In this document: positions 25,967 through 35,047 of the stretch, in pieces
How positions within the stretch are numbered: the first letter of the stretch is position 1
How the letters are laid out: every line of letters begins with the position of its first letter
Source: Gammaproteobacteria bacterium
GTDB taxonomy: Bacteria > Pseudomonadota > Gammaproteobacteria > Arenicellales > Poriferihabitantaceae
Assembly: GCA_026708585.1 (NCBI GenBank)
Contig: JAPOUQ010000064.1
Coordinates: 1-55,233 of the forward strand
DNA: 55,233 nt
Reading direction: 5' to 3'
The notes under the pieces: generated by a model
What the model saw: the letters and a program-made list of their open reading frames with translations, nothing else
The model's database searches: none
What the model was told of the DNA's origin: nothing
Made by a program: the position numbers and the translations under genes

Positions 25967-27490
25967 ATGAAACACGAATCAATTGATTGTGCCAAACTCC
26001 ATCACTATGTCGGAGGTCAGAGGATTAACGGTCAAAGCGGGCGTTTTGGCGATGTCTATAATCCAGCTCTGGGTACAGTCATGAAACAGGTACCCTTGGC
26101 GAATGAGCAGGAAGTTAAACAAGCGATCCAAGCTGCCGCAGATGTTTTTCCCGCCTGGTCGGCCACCCCGGTTGGTCGTCGAGTACAAGTGATGTATAAC
26201 TTCAGGGACTTGATTCGAAAGCATATGGATGAACTTGCTATTCTAGTATCGAATGAGCATGGCAAAACGATCGATGATGCCAAGGGTTCAATCACACGTG
26301 GACTTGAAGTCGTTGAATTTTGTTGTGGTATTCCACAACTTCTGAAGGGAGAATACTCTGCAACTGTTGCAGATGGTGTTGATTCCTGGAGTATGCGCCA
26401 GCCGCTCGGTGTTTGTGCCGGAATTACGCCTTTCAACTTTCCTGCAATGGTGCCGATGTGGATGTTTCCGGTTGCGATTGCCTGTGGCAATACATTCGTC
26501 CTAAAGCCTTCTGAGAGAGATCCCTCATGTCCACTAAGATTGGCCGAATTAATGACGGAAGCTGGTTTACCGGAGAATGTATTGAATGTGATTAACGGGG
26601 ACAAGGAAGCAGTTGATACTCTTTTAACCGACCCTCAGGTACAGGCAATCAGTTTTGTCGGTTCAACACCAGTTGGTGAATATATTTATCATCAAGGATC
26701 AGCCCATAACAAGCGAGTTCAAGCACTCTGTGGGGCCAAAAATCATATGGTGGTCATGCCGGATGCAGATATGCAGCAGGCGACAGATGCCGTGATGGGT
26801 GCTGCTTATGGATCGGCTGGTGAACGCTGCATGGCCATTTCTGTAGTCGTTTCTGTGGGAAATGAACCGGCAGATGCACTTCTTGAACAATTGATGCCTA
26901 GACTGAATACGTTAAACGTTGGCCCCTATACAGACGAGAATGCTGAGATGGGACCAGTGGTCACACCTGATGCGAAAAACCGGATCGAGGGTTATATCGA
27001 AAGAGGCGTTGCGGAGGGAGCAAAACTGGTTCGTGACGGACGCGGCTTGCAGATAACCGAACATGAATTGGGTTGTTTCGTTGGGGCGACTGTTTTTGAT
27101 CATGTGAATACAGATATGTCCATCTATCGAGATGAGATATTCGGCCCAGTCTTATGTATCGTGAGAGTCGAAAGTTATGAGGAAGCAGTCAGGATTGTTA
27201 ATGAGCATGAATTCGGTAATGGAACTGCAATTTTCACTAAGGATGGAGATACGGCGCGGGATTACTGCAATCGTATTCAAATTGGTATGGTAGGAGTGAA
27301 TGTTCCGATACCCGTTCCAATGGCATATCACAGCTTTGGAGGGTGGAAACGATCACTATTCGGTGATCATGCAATTCATGGTCCAGAGGGCGTTCGGTTC
27401 TATACCAAGCTAAAAACCATCACTTCAAGGTGGCCATCAGGAATTCGGGCCGGTGCCGTTTTCAATTTCAAGAGTGGCGGTGAGCATTAA
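25967..27490 (+). CDS. mmsA: CoA-acylating methylmalonate-semialdehyde dehydrogenase
   Basis: The enzyme oxidises methylmalonate or malonate semialdehyde to propionyl- or acetyl-CoA with NAD, in valine, beta-alanine or inositol breakdown. The 507-residue protein has the ALDH features: TPFNFPAMVPMWMFPVA, the catalytic Cys288 in GSAGERCMAISV, and the MmsA-specific FGGWKRSLFGD near the C-terminus. It lacks the catalytic Glu of ordinary hydrolysing ALDHs (QALCGAKNH in place of ELGGK), as expected for CoA-dependent members. The ATG at 25967 opens 287 bases from a divergent MocR regulator. Confidence 0.94.
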   Translation: MKHESIDCAKLHHYVGGQRINGQSGRFGDVYNPALGTVMKQVPLANEQEVKQAIQAAADVFPAWSATPVGRRVQVMYNFRDLIRKHMDELAILVSNEHGKTIDDAKGSITRGLEVVEFCCGIPQLLKGEYSATVADGVDSWSMRQPLGVCAGITPFNFPAMVPMWMFPVAIACGNTFVLKPSERDPSCPLRLAELMTEAGLPENVLNVINGDKEAVDTLLTDPQVQAISFVGSTPVGEYIYHQGSAHNKRVQALCGAKNHMVVMPDADMQQATDAVMGAAYGSAGERCMAISVVVSVGNEPADALLEQLMPRLNTLNVGPYTDENAEMGPVVTPDAKNRIEGYIERGVAEGAKLVRDGRGLQITEHELGCFVGATVFDHVNTDMSIYRDEIFGPVLCIVRVESYEEAVRIVNEHEFGNGTAIFTKDGDTARDYCNRIQIGMVGVNVPIPVPMAYHSFGGWKRSLFGDHAIHGPEGVRFYTKLKTITSRWPSGIRAGAVFNFKSGGEH

Positions 27491-27521
27491 TCCAAGAAAA
27501 TCTTAAAGTGACGATTTTCAG

Positions 27522-28406
27522 TCAGGCGATATTGGACTTGTCTGTGAATAAGAGATCAAAAAATCGATTCGGATAATCGGTGGTTATGATATCAACTCCC
27601 AAATTCATCATGTTTTGCATGTGCTGAATAGTATTCACAGTCCAAACACAAACCTGAAGCCCAAGCTGATGTGCATTTTTTAGTGAATCAGCGTTAAGAT
27701 CAACAAAGTTGGGAGACCAGATGTTGGCTCCCAATTTATGAAAATATCTAGGCAAGTGATCGGATGGGATCTGATTTTCTGGTGATTTTGGATCATGGTA
27801 TGGTAGCACGTCTTTACTCAAGAATCCGTACTGGCGGTCTTGATCGCTCAACAGTCCAATCTTTAAACCAGGTAGTCTGGACCTGATACTAATCGGTAAT
27901 CTCCAGTCGAAACTCTGTACAAAAGCTTGATCGATAATTCCGAGATTCAAGATCTCCTGTGTGGCGATTTCGATATATTGGTCAATCTGAGGAAGTAAAT
28001 CGGGCTCATCAGTTGTACTTTTTAATTCGATATTGATCTCAATATCAGCTTCCATTTCTCGGAGTAGATTGACGATGTCTTCAAGCGACGGGATAGTTTG
28101 TCCATCACATGGGATTTGGTCTGGGAATCTGGCGGCATATTCTGAGTTCGGGTTGATTCGACCGACATCATATTTCGCGAGATCGGCTGTTGTTAAATCA
28201 CGGATAGGTACTTTGTCTTCAATCCATGAACCATTTGTAGTGCGGACGATTGCCGGAGAGAGTTTTGGATCATGGTGGACGATCAGACGATCGTCTCTTG
28301 AGACCCAGACATCAATTTCTATGGCATCCAAGCCCAGTCTGGCAGCAGCTGAAACGGACTGTAGTGTGTTTTCTGGATAGAGACCACGCGCTCCACGATG
28401 GCCATG
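27522..28406 (-). CDS. Glycerophosphodiester phosphodiesterase, start codon missing
   Basis: The protein hydrolyses glycerophosphodiesters to glycerol-3-phosphate and an alcohol. Conserved GDPD elements are all visible: HGHRGARGLYPENT at the N-terminus (28406 leftwards), AIEIDVWVSRDDRLIVHHD, INIELKS, and VCVWTVN near the end. No ATG, GTG or TTG is found in frame between the upstream TAA (about 28477) and the TTG at 28331, which lies after the conserved HRGAR motif. Either an unusual start codon (for example ATC or ATA near 28420-28475) is used, or the 5' end has been damaged and the gene is dead. The rest of the frame is intact. No signal peptide is seen. Confidence 0.75.
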   Translation of the reverse strand, partial: HGHRGARGLYPENTLQSVSAAARLGLDAIEIDVWVSRDDRLIVHHDPKLSPAIVRTTNGSWIEDKVPIRDLTTADLAKYDVGRINPNSEYAARFPDQIPCDGQTIPSLEDIVNLLREMEADIEINIELKSTTDEPDLLPQIDQYIEIATQEILNLGIIDQAFVQSFDWRLPISIRSRLPGLKIGLLSDQDRQYGFLSKDVLPYHDPKSPENQIPSDHLPRYFHKLGANIWSPNFVDLNADSLKNAHQLGLQVCVWTVNTIQHMQNMMNLGVDIITTDYPNRFFDLLFTDKSNIA

Positions 28407-28927
28407 GATTTGGGGTGTACGTGAGATATGCCGCCTCTCAAGTTGATATTGTGCTGAAGGATTATTTGGGATTTATATTCGATAGTAACGAAAAAGGAGT
28501 CAAAGCCGACTGTTGTATCTTGCAAGTGCAGTTATCAGAAGTCAGGATCGTTTCATTCAAACATAATTCGGAGGGTTCCAGTCGGTTGCGTAGCTGGATA
28601 GAATTTACTGCACTACGAGCGTTGAAATATTACTTCCGCACCTTTTTTGTGTTGTGACTACCATCCATCAATTTCAAGCGAAACATCTTTTTCCGGTTTC
28701 TCCGATTCCTGTCCTATGTCGAATTCTGATGACACTGATACTTTCCCCATAAATGGTAAGTTACAACATTCAAAGGTTTTCTAATAATGAGAAAAAAGGA
28801 AGACCTTGAACCCGTCAAAATCAAGTATCCGACTCCGAAATAGGTCGCCAGTGCTGGTGATGGGTCTCGGTTACCTTGATAATATAAAATTTCCATAAAA
28901 TGCTGCATGAAGCGTGCAAATCAGCGG
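28407..28927. other. Gene-poor gap between GDPD and dsbA
   Basis: About 520 bases with only short frames that show no codon bias or recognisable motif. It includes the region upstream of the GDPD gene and downstream of dsbA. I see no RNA gene or clear terminator. Confidence 0.5.
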
Positions 28928-29620
28928 TTACTTGCCGAGTTCAAGACGTACTTGTCGTGCTTTCTCAATCAGAAAATTCATGACATCAATGAGGTTTTCA
29001 TGATTCCCGGCATGGGATACTGAGGTCATATACCGCCCATCGATAATTATGGTCGGGACTCCGGTGATACCATATTGACGGGTCATGACTTTGGAGAAAT
29101 TGATTTTGCTGTCAATCGCAAAAGAGTCAAAGGTATTTATGATATCTTGACCACTAACACCAAATTCCTCGGCCCAAGTAGCCAAATTTTCCTTTGTTCT
29201 CAACGAACGCCTCTCATCGTGAATAGCATGAAACATCATGCTATGTAACGGATCGAGTTTGTCTAGAACCTCGAAAGTATAAAATGCTCGTGCTGAAAAT
29301 TCATTACGCTCTGGGTTAAAGTAAACCGGCATCGGAACATATTCAGCAGTTTCTGGTTTGTTCTTTAACCATTCATTAATGACCGGATGTAAACGATAAC
29401 AGTGCGGACATTCATACCAGAACACTTCAAGCACCTCAATCTTGTCCCCTGTTTGAACCGGCTGGACTTGATCAAGTTCAATATAATGGCCATCTTTGAT
29501 GAAAGCCTCTTCAGGTTGACTGCTTTGGGATAGTGCATAATCTGTCAATATAAGGATTGACAAAATACAGAAAACGGCAGTTAAAGCCGATTGGTTCGTT
29601 GGTTTTCTGGAATTAATCAT
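28928..29620 (-). CDS. dsbA: Thiol:disulfide interchange protein DsbA
   Basis: This periplasmic oxidase introduces disulfide bonds. It has a CPHC active site at residues 71-74 (VFWYECPHCYRLHP) and the cis-proline loop in GVTGVPTIIIDG-like sequence (YGITGVPTIIIDGRY). I start it at the ATG at 29620, which gives a 230-residue protein with a signal peptide (ALTAVFCILSILILTDYALS). An upstream in-frame start at 29695 would place 25 polar residues before the signal and overlaps mpl. It follows mpl in the same direction. Confidence 0.92.
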   Translation of the reverse strand: MINSRKPTNQSALTAVFCILSILILTDYALSQSSQPEEAFIKDGHYIELDQVQPVQTGDKIEVLEVFWYECPHCYRLHPVINEWLKNKPETAEYVPMPVYFNPERNEFSARAFYTFEVLDKLDPLHSMMFHAIHDERRSLRTKENLATWAEEFGVSGQDIINTFDSFAIDSKINFSKVMTRQYGITGVPTIIIDGRYMTSVSHAGNHENLIDVMNFLIEKARQVRLELGK

Positions 29621-29661
29621 AGTAGAACACAGGACAACATCTGCAGTGATTGGTGCTGATT

Positions 29662-31023
29662 TCAGCTCGAGAGATACAGTTTTCGCACAAGCCAAATCGG
29701 AAGGTTATCGAAACTTCGATTACCCATACAGATAATAACGCTATTGTCTAACAAGTTCAATTGCAAAACCTCAAGAACTTGTTCAGGGCTTCGGCAAATA
29801 TGGATTGGGGTTCTGGTTTTCAGGGTATCAGGATTCCAGACAAGTTCTCTTGACAGGTAGAAAATTACCTGATCCGCAAAGTTCAAAGAGCGGCCCAAAG
29901 CATCGCCATGCATTCCCTGGGACATGGTGTTGGAGCTTGGATCAATGATTGCAATAATTTGGGATCTGGAATGTTTGCTTCTTAAGGCTTCAAGAGTGAC
30001 TCGAATCGCTGTAGGGTGGTGAGCAAAGTCTTCGTAAAGGCAGACGGCATCGGTTTTGACAAGGCATTCCAAGCGTCGCTTGGCAGGAGTAAAATGCTCC
30101 AGACTAACAACAGCTTCATTGATTCTAACCCCAGCAGCATGTGAAGCTGCAATCGCAGATAGTGCATTTTGCATGTTATGCATGCCAATGCATTGCCAGT
30201 TAACAGTACCGACCTTTTGTTGTTTGTTATAAATAGCAAATTGGGAATGATCTTCAGTCCGCGCTTTGGCAAACCAATCCGCTTGATGTTCTTGCAAAGA
30301 TGTGAATTTTGTTGGACTCCAGCAACCCATATCCAGAACATCCGAGATATTCGGATCATCCTGATTCGCAATCACCTTACCATTGGAAGGAACAATTCGT
30401 AACAAATGATGAAACTGTTTTTTGATGTCATTGATACTGTCGAAAATGTCACCATGGTCAAACTCAAGATTGTTCAGTACCGCGATATCCGGATGGTAAT
30501 GGAGGAATTTTGAGCGTTTATCGAAAAATGCACTGTCATACTCATCCGCTTCAATCACAAACCATTCTGAGGAGCCTAATTCTGCAGTTCGAGTTAAGTT
30601 TCCAGGTTGTCCGCCAATTAAATAACCCGGATCCATTTTTGCCTTGAAGAGTATCCAAGCGAGCATTGATGCAGTGGTTGTTTTGCCATGTGTTCCAGCG
30701 ATGGCAATGACTTTTCGCTTGGTAAGAACACAATCATGCAACCACTGAGGTCCTGAAGTGTAAGCACGCCTATCTGCAAGGATTGACTCGATTAGCAGAT
30801 TTCCCCTTGAGAGTACATTTCCAATAATAACCAAGTCTGTATCAGCTTCTAAGTGGTCGGGGTCATATCCTTGTTTTATGTGAATTCCCACATCAGCGAG
30901 ACGAGTAGACATCGGCGGGTAGACATTGTCATCACATCCGCTTACTTGAGCTCCGAGTTGCTTGGCAATCTGGGCAATACCAGCCATGAAGGTACCGCAT
31001 ATTCCTGCAATGAAGATTTTCAA
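29662..31023 (-). CDS. mpl: UDP-N-acetylmuramate:tripeptide ligase Mpl
   Basis: Mpl joins recycled L-Ala-gamma-D-Glu-meso-DAP to UDP-MurNAc, a cell-wall recycling step. The 453-residue Mur ligase has the N-terminal Rossmann motif GICGTFMAGIAQIAKQLG, the ATP loop AGTHGKTTTASM, EADEYDSAFFDKRSKF, and YEDFAHHPTAI. The ATG overlaps the stop of the membrane-protein gene (ATGA-type, four bases). Its presence supports a gamma- or betaproteobacterial origin. Confidence 0.95.
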   Translation of the reverse strand: MKIFIAGICGTFMAGIAQIAKQLGAQVSGCDDNVYPPMSTRLADVGIHIKQGYDPDHLEADTDLVIIGNVLSRGNLLIESILADRRAYTSGPQWLHDCVLTKRKVIAIAGTHGKTTTASMLAWILFKAKMDPGYLIGGQPGNLTRTAELGSSEWFVIEADEYDSAFFDKRSKFLHYHPDIAVLNNLEFDHGDIFDSINDIKKQFHHLLRIVPSNGKVIANQDDPNISDVLDMGCWSPTKFTSLQEHQADWFAKARTEDHSQFAIYNKQQKVGTVNWQCIGMHNMQNALSAIAASHAAGVRINEAVVSLEHFTPAKRRLECLVKTDAVCLYEDFAHHPTAIRVTLEALRSKHSRSQIIAIIDPSSNTMSQGMHGDALGRSLNFADQVIFYLSRELVWNPDTLKTRTPIHICRSPEQVLEVLQLNLLDNSVIICMGNRSFDNLPIWLVRKLYLSS

Positions 31024-31580
31024 TTTGTGGGGGTTCCCATGAGGCCAGTTATAAGAGCCATCGCAATACCGATCATAACTTCTAACAGGATGGCTAACCC
31101 AAAACCGGCAAATTTGCCGATTTCCAATGTTTCCTTTAGGATGAAAATGGTGACGACAAAATACCAGAAACTGGTAATGACAATCAGTAATTTGGTAGCA
31201 TCGAGTACTGTATCAAAAACCACGTCTGGGCCAGCAAAAGCCAAAATTGGTAAAGCAACTGCGACCATAATTGCTGAACAGCCGTACAGAGATGACGCTG
31301 ACTGGAGCCAGCGTTCGGTTTTTTTGTAAAATTTGAGGAATAAGTACAGACTAGTTCCTAGCATGGCACTTTGGATCAGAGCATAAATCACAGCAACGCT
31401 GATTTCGGTCAGCATGATATTGCGGATGAAAAATGCAACAGTTGCCGCTGCAATGCAGTGTATCAGTAGGTTTTTTGAGACGGGCACGTCCTCGGGCTTT
31501 ACCCGAAACATGCACATATTTATGAATAAGGTAATCATGTTCACCAACTGGTATGTTGATACAGGTGCGAATGATACCAC
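31020..31580 (-). CDS. Polytopic membrane protein of unknown function
   Basis: The up to 186-residue product has about five hydrophobic segments and no motif I recognise. It starts at a GTG (31580) or, as likely, an ATG at 31538 (MITLFINMCMF). The stop overlaps the mpl start, so it is probably co-translated with mpl. It is divergent from the RNase D gene, 28 bases away from the longer start, which suggests that the shorter start leaves more promoter room. Confidence 0.65.
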   Translation of the reverse strand: MVSFAPVSTYQLVNMITLFINMCMFRVKPEDVPVSKNLLIHCIAAATVAFFIRNIMLTEISVAVIYALIQSAMLGTSLYLFLKFYKKTERWLQSASSLYGCSAIMVAVALPILAFAGPDVVFDTVLDATKLLIVITSFWYFVVTIFILKETLEIGKFAGFGLAILLEVMIGIAMALITGLMGTPTN

Positions 31581-31607
31581 TTGCTTATAAGGTAAGTCAC
31601 TGTTGAT

Positions 31608-32696
31608 ATGGAATTAGAATTATTGGAAAGCGAAGATGAGATACGGCATTTGGTGGAGCATTGTCAGACATGCGATTGGATATCCATTGATACCGAATTC
31701 ATGCGTTATCGGACTTACTATCCTGTATTGTGTTTGATTCAGTTGCATTCTACATTCGGTACGTTTGGAATTGATGCATTGCGCATCAAAAATATTCAGG
31801 TTCTTAACAAGTTATTTAAGCGAAAGGAAACAACCGTGATTATGCATGCTTGTGATCAGGATCTAGAGGCCTTATCAAGACGGGCAAAGTTTCAATTGAA
31901 TGGCTTGTTTGATACCCAGATTGCGGCTGCTTTTTGCGGATACACTGAAACGGTAGGATACTCCAGCATCGTCTATGAGTTATGTGGGGTTGTATTAGAA
32001 AAAGATCAGACGAAGAGTGACTGGAGTAACCGACCATTGACACATAGGCAATTGGAATATGCTAAGAATGACGTTCTATATTTGGATAATGTACGCAAAA
32101 TTCTCGAATCACGGATGGAGCAATCTGGGAAACTCGAGTGGTTTTTGCAAGACTGCAGAGAGATTGCCAAACTCGCGCTTTTTCCTGTCAGTCCAGAGCA
32201 TGTGTACCCTAACTTCAGCAATATAGATGTTCCCAATGATGCTAGGGGAATCGCTCGAGAGTTGATAATCTGGCGTGAACGGCAGGCCCAAATGCGAGAT
32301 CGACCTCGAAAATGGATATTGTCGAACCAGGCTATTGTCGATTTATGTCATCGCCGACCCAAAAAGTTTAATCAACTTTGGCATATTTCCTCACTCAGCA
32401 AGAATACGATTAAGAGTATTGGTCCTGTATTGATTGAGATGATTCGTAAACATGAAGAAGAACATAATAATACAAACATTCCTGAGGCAATACAGCTTGA
32501 TGAGCAATTCAAAAAAAGTGTAAAGGAAGCGAAAAAAATGGTACATTCTATTGCCAGAGAACAGGGGATTAGTCACCGTCTGTTGGGCAGTCGAAAAGAT
32601 GTCGAATTGTTAATTCGCGGTGAATCAAAATCAAAACTAATGAAAGGTTGGCGTTATGATTTGATTGGCAAAGCGATGAAAGATCGGTTTGGATAA
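31608..32696 (+). CDS. rnd: Ribonuclease D
   Basis: RNase D is a 3'-5' exonuclease that trims tRNA precursors. The DEDDy catalytic set is visible: DTEF (residues about 28-31), HACDQDLEAL, and YAKNDVLYL. An HRDC domain follows (IARELIIWRERQAQMRDRPRKWILSNQ split around residue 215). The 362-residue length is normal. The ATG at 31608 is the first in frame. Confidence 0.94.
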   Translation: MELELLESEDEIRHLVEHCQTCDWISIDTEFMRYRTYYPVLCLIQLHSTFGTFGIDALRIKNIQVLNKLFKRKETTVIMHACDQDLEALSRRAKFQLNGLFDTQIAAAFCGYTETVGYSSIVYELCGVVLEKDQTKSDWSNRPLTHRQLEYAKNDVLYLDNVRKILESRMEQSGKLEWFLQDCREIAKLALFPVSPEHVYPNFSNIDVPNDARGIARELIIWRERQAQMRDRPRKWILSNQAIVDLCHRRPKKFNQLWHISSLSKNTIKSIGPVLIEMIRKHEEEHNNTNIPEAIQLDEQFKKSVKEAKKMVHSIAREQGISHRLLGSRKDVELLIRGESKSKLMKGWRYDLIGKAMKDRFG

Positions 32697-32750
32697 ATTG
32701 AAGGCATATTAGGCAATATGTTTACCGGTGTCTGAGTACAAGACATTAGA

Positions 32751-33917
32751 TTACTCCTCAATTGAGGAGGTTTTTGGTAGCAGAGCAATCAACTTACCTT
32801 GCTCTTTCATCAGGCCTGCCATGTATTCTGCACTATCGCCGTTTCCCCAAAATATATCTGCACGTAATGGGCCTTTTATTGCTCCGCCAGTATCCTGTGA
32901 CATGTAAAGACGATTATAGGGTTGCTCGGGATTGTCAGGTAGGTAGGTTTCTAACCAAATTGGTGTTCCTAGTGGGATTACTGATGGGTCAATCGCAATG
33001 CTTCGCTCAGGCGTAAGTGGGGTTGCGAGCGATCCAATTGGCCCTTCTTCGACATTTTCTCGGATTTCAAAAAATACATAACTTGGATTCTGGTTTAGTA
33101 ATACACGAGCTTGTGCCGGGTGATCGTGTAGCCATTCTCGTATCGAGAATAAAGTAACTTCTTCTCGCTCAAGTTCTCCCCAGTCAATTAATACTTTTCC
33201 AATTGCTACATAGGGATGTCCATTTTGGTCAGAGTAGCCAGCACCAATGATACGACCATCGGTTAGTTTGATTCTACCTGACCCCTGTATATGCAGAAAA
33301 AATACATCATCTCGATCATTCAACCATAGTAATTCTTCACCTTTGAGTGGGTTTAGCTCTGAATCAATTTGTTCACGAGTAAAGTAAGGAATAACGCTAT
33401 TTCCCTCAAGCCGGCCTCGAACACGTTTCCCCTCGAGTTCTGGATAGAGTTCGGAAAGGTCTACCCTCAGGAGATTTTCCGGTCTTTGATAGATAGGGTA
33501 TCGATAGTTTTCATCTGGAACTGTGCTACCAAACAGTAATGGCTCGTAATAACCGGTTATGAGGCCGGTGGTTTTGCCGTCTGCGCCATGCACTGCATGC
33601 GGAGTAAACCAAGTTTCATAGAACTCTCTGGCCTGTTTGTGGTCGGGGCTGTTGAGAGAGCGAGCTGCTTTGCATATTTGGCTCCAAGCTTCATGTCTGA
33701 TGAGAACGCGACAATTATTCATAAGAGCAGGCCATGAATCGGCATGTTGGTCTTCGTTCCATCCGGTAACTTCGTTCCATTCGATGGGATTGCCAATTCC
33801 AGCTGGTTTCTGGGTCGTACAGGCACTCAATACTAAAATGCTGGCCATAAACAGGGCTAAGCATGGCCATTGATTGTAAGATCTGGATGCAAGTGGCTTT
33901 TGTTGTTGAATGCTCAA
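32751..33917 (-). CDS. mltA: Membrane-bound lytic murein transglycosylase A, lipoprotein
   Basis: MltA cleaves peptidoglycan with formation of 1,6-anhydromuramic ends, acting from the outer membrane. It has a lipobox LVLSAC followed by TTQ, the 3D-type domain with LITGYYEPLL, FFLHIQGSGRI, and the C-terminal catalytic region RLYMSQDTGGAIKGPLRADIFWG. The best start is a TTG at 33917, with TAAGG nine bases before it, giving a compact lipoprotein signal; an ATG at 34025 would add 36 residues that do not suit a signal peptide. The product is about 388 residues. Confidence 0.9.
   Translation of the reverse strand: MSIQQQKPLASRSYNQWPCLALFMASILVLSACTTQKPAGIGNPIEWNEVTGWNEDQHADSWPALMNNCRVLIRHEAWSQICKAARSLNSPDHKQAREFYETWFTPHAVHGADGKTTGLITGYYEPLLFGSTVPDENYRYPIYQRPENLLRVDLSELYPELEGKRVRGRLEGNSVIPYFTREQIDSELNPLKGEELLWLNDRDDVFFLHIQGSGRIKLTDGRIIGAGYSDQNGHPYVAIGKVLIDWGELEREEVTLFSIREWLHDHPAQARVLLNQNPSYVFFEIRENVEEGPIGSLATPLTPERSIAIDPSVIPLGTPIWLETYLPDNPEQPYNRLYMSQDTGGAIKGPLRADIFWGNGDSAEYMAGLMKEQGKLIALLPKTSSIEE
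32754..32775 (+). terminator. Terminator after rnd, overlapping mltA 3' end
   Basis: The perfect palindrome CTCCTCAATTGAGGAG (32754-32769) is followed by GTTTTT. It is oriented to stop the rightward rnd transcript and lies within the last codons of the converging mltA gene. Confidence 0.6.
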
Positions 33918-34268
33918 ATCAAAAATTACCTTATTATCATGAATAAATTGATGATAAATGTTGAAAAGAAGTTGTAAGAATTCGTTTTGAAGTTTGAAGT
34001 ATTTGTACAATGCTTTCGGGGTCATTCATGACTCTGCCAAAGAGTAAACTAGGGGTAAAGGATAATCTCTATTAAAATTGTTATCACCAATACTGAACGG
34101 GAACAATCATTCGATGAATGGCCTGTTATCTTGTTATTTGATGGTGCGAATTCTCGGGAGCAAAACAGGTTTTAGATATCTTTCGCAGATTTTGGCATTG
34201 AAGCAAGCAGTTTTATTATGATTACTCTATTGGGCAAAAAAGTCTGATTTCAGAAATTTAAAGTAGTG

Positions 34269-34274
34269 TATAAT
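34269..34274 (+). promoter_or_regulatory. -10 box upstream of rpsU
   Basis: A perfect TATAAT lies 36 bases before the rpsU ATG, preceded by GTG. No strong -35 hexamer sits at the right spacing, so an extended or activator-helped promoter is possible. Confidence 0.4.
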
Positions 34275-34309
34275 CCACGCCCCTTTGAATTTTAATCGGA
34301 TCAAACTAT

Positions 34310-34525
34310 ATGCCAACTGTTCAAGTTCGACAAAACGAACCTTTTGATATTATTTTACGGCGTTTTCGACGAGCCTGTGAGCGCGCAGGAGTGTTCTCTG
34401 AATCACGCCGCCGCCAATCATACGAAAAACCCACCACTGTTCGCAAGCGGGATAATGATGCTGCAGTTCGACGCGAGATGAAACGTGTCGCCCGCCAACG
34501 AACTCGTACCAGACGTCTATACTGA
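34310..34525 (+). CDS. rpsU: 30S ribosomal protein S21
   Basis: The 71-residue basic protein matches S21 throughout: [32 protein letters not shown] and the Arg-rich tail QRTRTRRLY. It binds near the 3' end of 16S rRNA and helps initiation. It is followed by yqeY nine bases on; the usual gammaproteobacterial dnaG-rpoD continuation is absent here. Confidence 0.97.
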   Translation: MPTVQVRQNEPFDIILRRFRRACERAGVFSESRRRQSYEKPTTVRKRDNDAAVRREMKRVARQRTRTRRLY

Positions 34526-34534
34526 TTCATCCTC

Positions 34535-34978
34535 ATGACGCTAAAAGAGCGTATCGCTGAAGATTTGAAGGTGGCGATGCGAGCCCGGGATACGGTTCGT
34601 CTTGATGTGATTCGCTTGCTTAAAGCGGCTATTCAACGTAAGGAAGTGGATGAAAGATGCGAATTGGATGAACAGGGGGTTGAGCAGGTTATCCAAAAAC
34701 TGCTGAAGCAATCCCAGGAAGCTGCTGAACAGTTTATCAGAGGCAACCGTAAGGATCTTGCCGACAAGGAGCACCAGTCAGTAAATATTTTGCAAGCCTA
34801 TCTTCCCGAACAGCTTGCTGAATCTGAGGTTGTACAGGTCATATCAGAAGCGATAGCCGAGAGCGATGCGAAAAGCATGAAAGATATGGGCCGTGTTATG
34901 GCTTTGGTAAAGGAACGAACGCAAGGGCGGGTGGATATGAAACTGGTTAGTGAGCAGGTTAAAGAACTTCTCATATAA
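34535..34978 (+). CDS. yqeY: GatB/YqeY domain protein
   Basis: The 147-residue helical protein resembles the tRNA-binding tail domain of the GatB amidotransferase subunit: LKERIAEDLKVAMRARDTVRLDVIRLLKAA at the start and QGRVDMKLVSEQVKELL at the end. Its exact role is unknown, and it commonly follows rpsU as here. Confidence 0.93.
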   Translation: MTLKERIAEDLKVAMRARDTVRLDVIRLLKAAIQRKEVDERCELDEQGVEQVIQKLLKQSQEAAEQFIRGNRKDLADKEHQSVNILQAYLPEQLAESEVVQVISEAIAESDAKSMKDMGRVMALVKERTQGRVDMKLVSEQVKELLI

Positions 34979-35047
34979 TTCAATACCGTTTTCATAAAAA
35001 GGGTAGCCTATTGAGCGGCTGACTATAAAATTGTTCTGATTCAGCGA

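Noticed and set aside
27496..27519. Bidirectional terminator between mmsA and the GDPD gene
   Set aside because: GAAAATC / GATTTTC can pair, but the stem is AT-rich, the loop is ten bases and no clear T run follows on either strand.
28714..28908. Small membrane-like protein on the minus strand
   Set aside because: 64 codons, no ribosome binding site, no recognisable motif, in a gap with many random frames of similar size.
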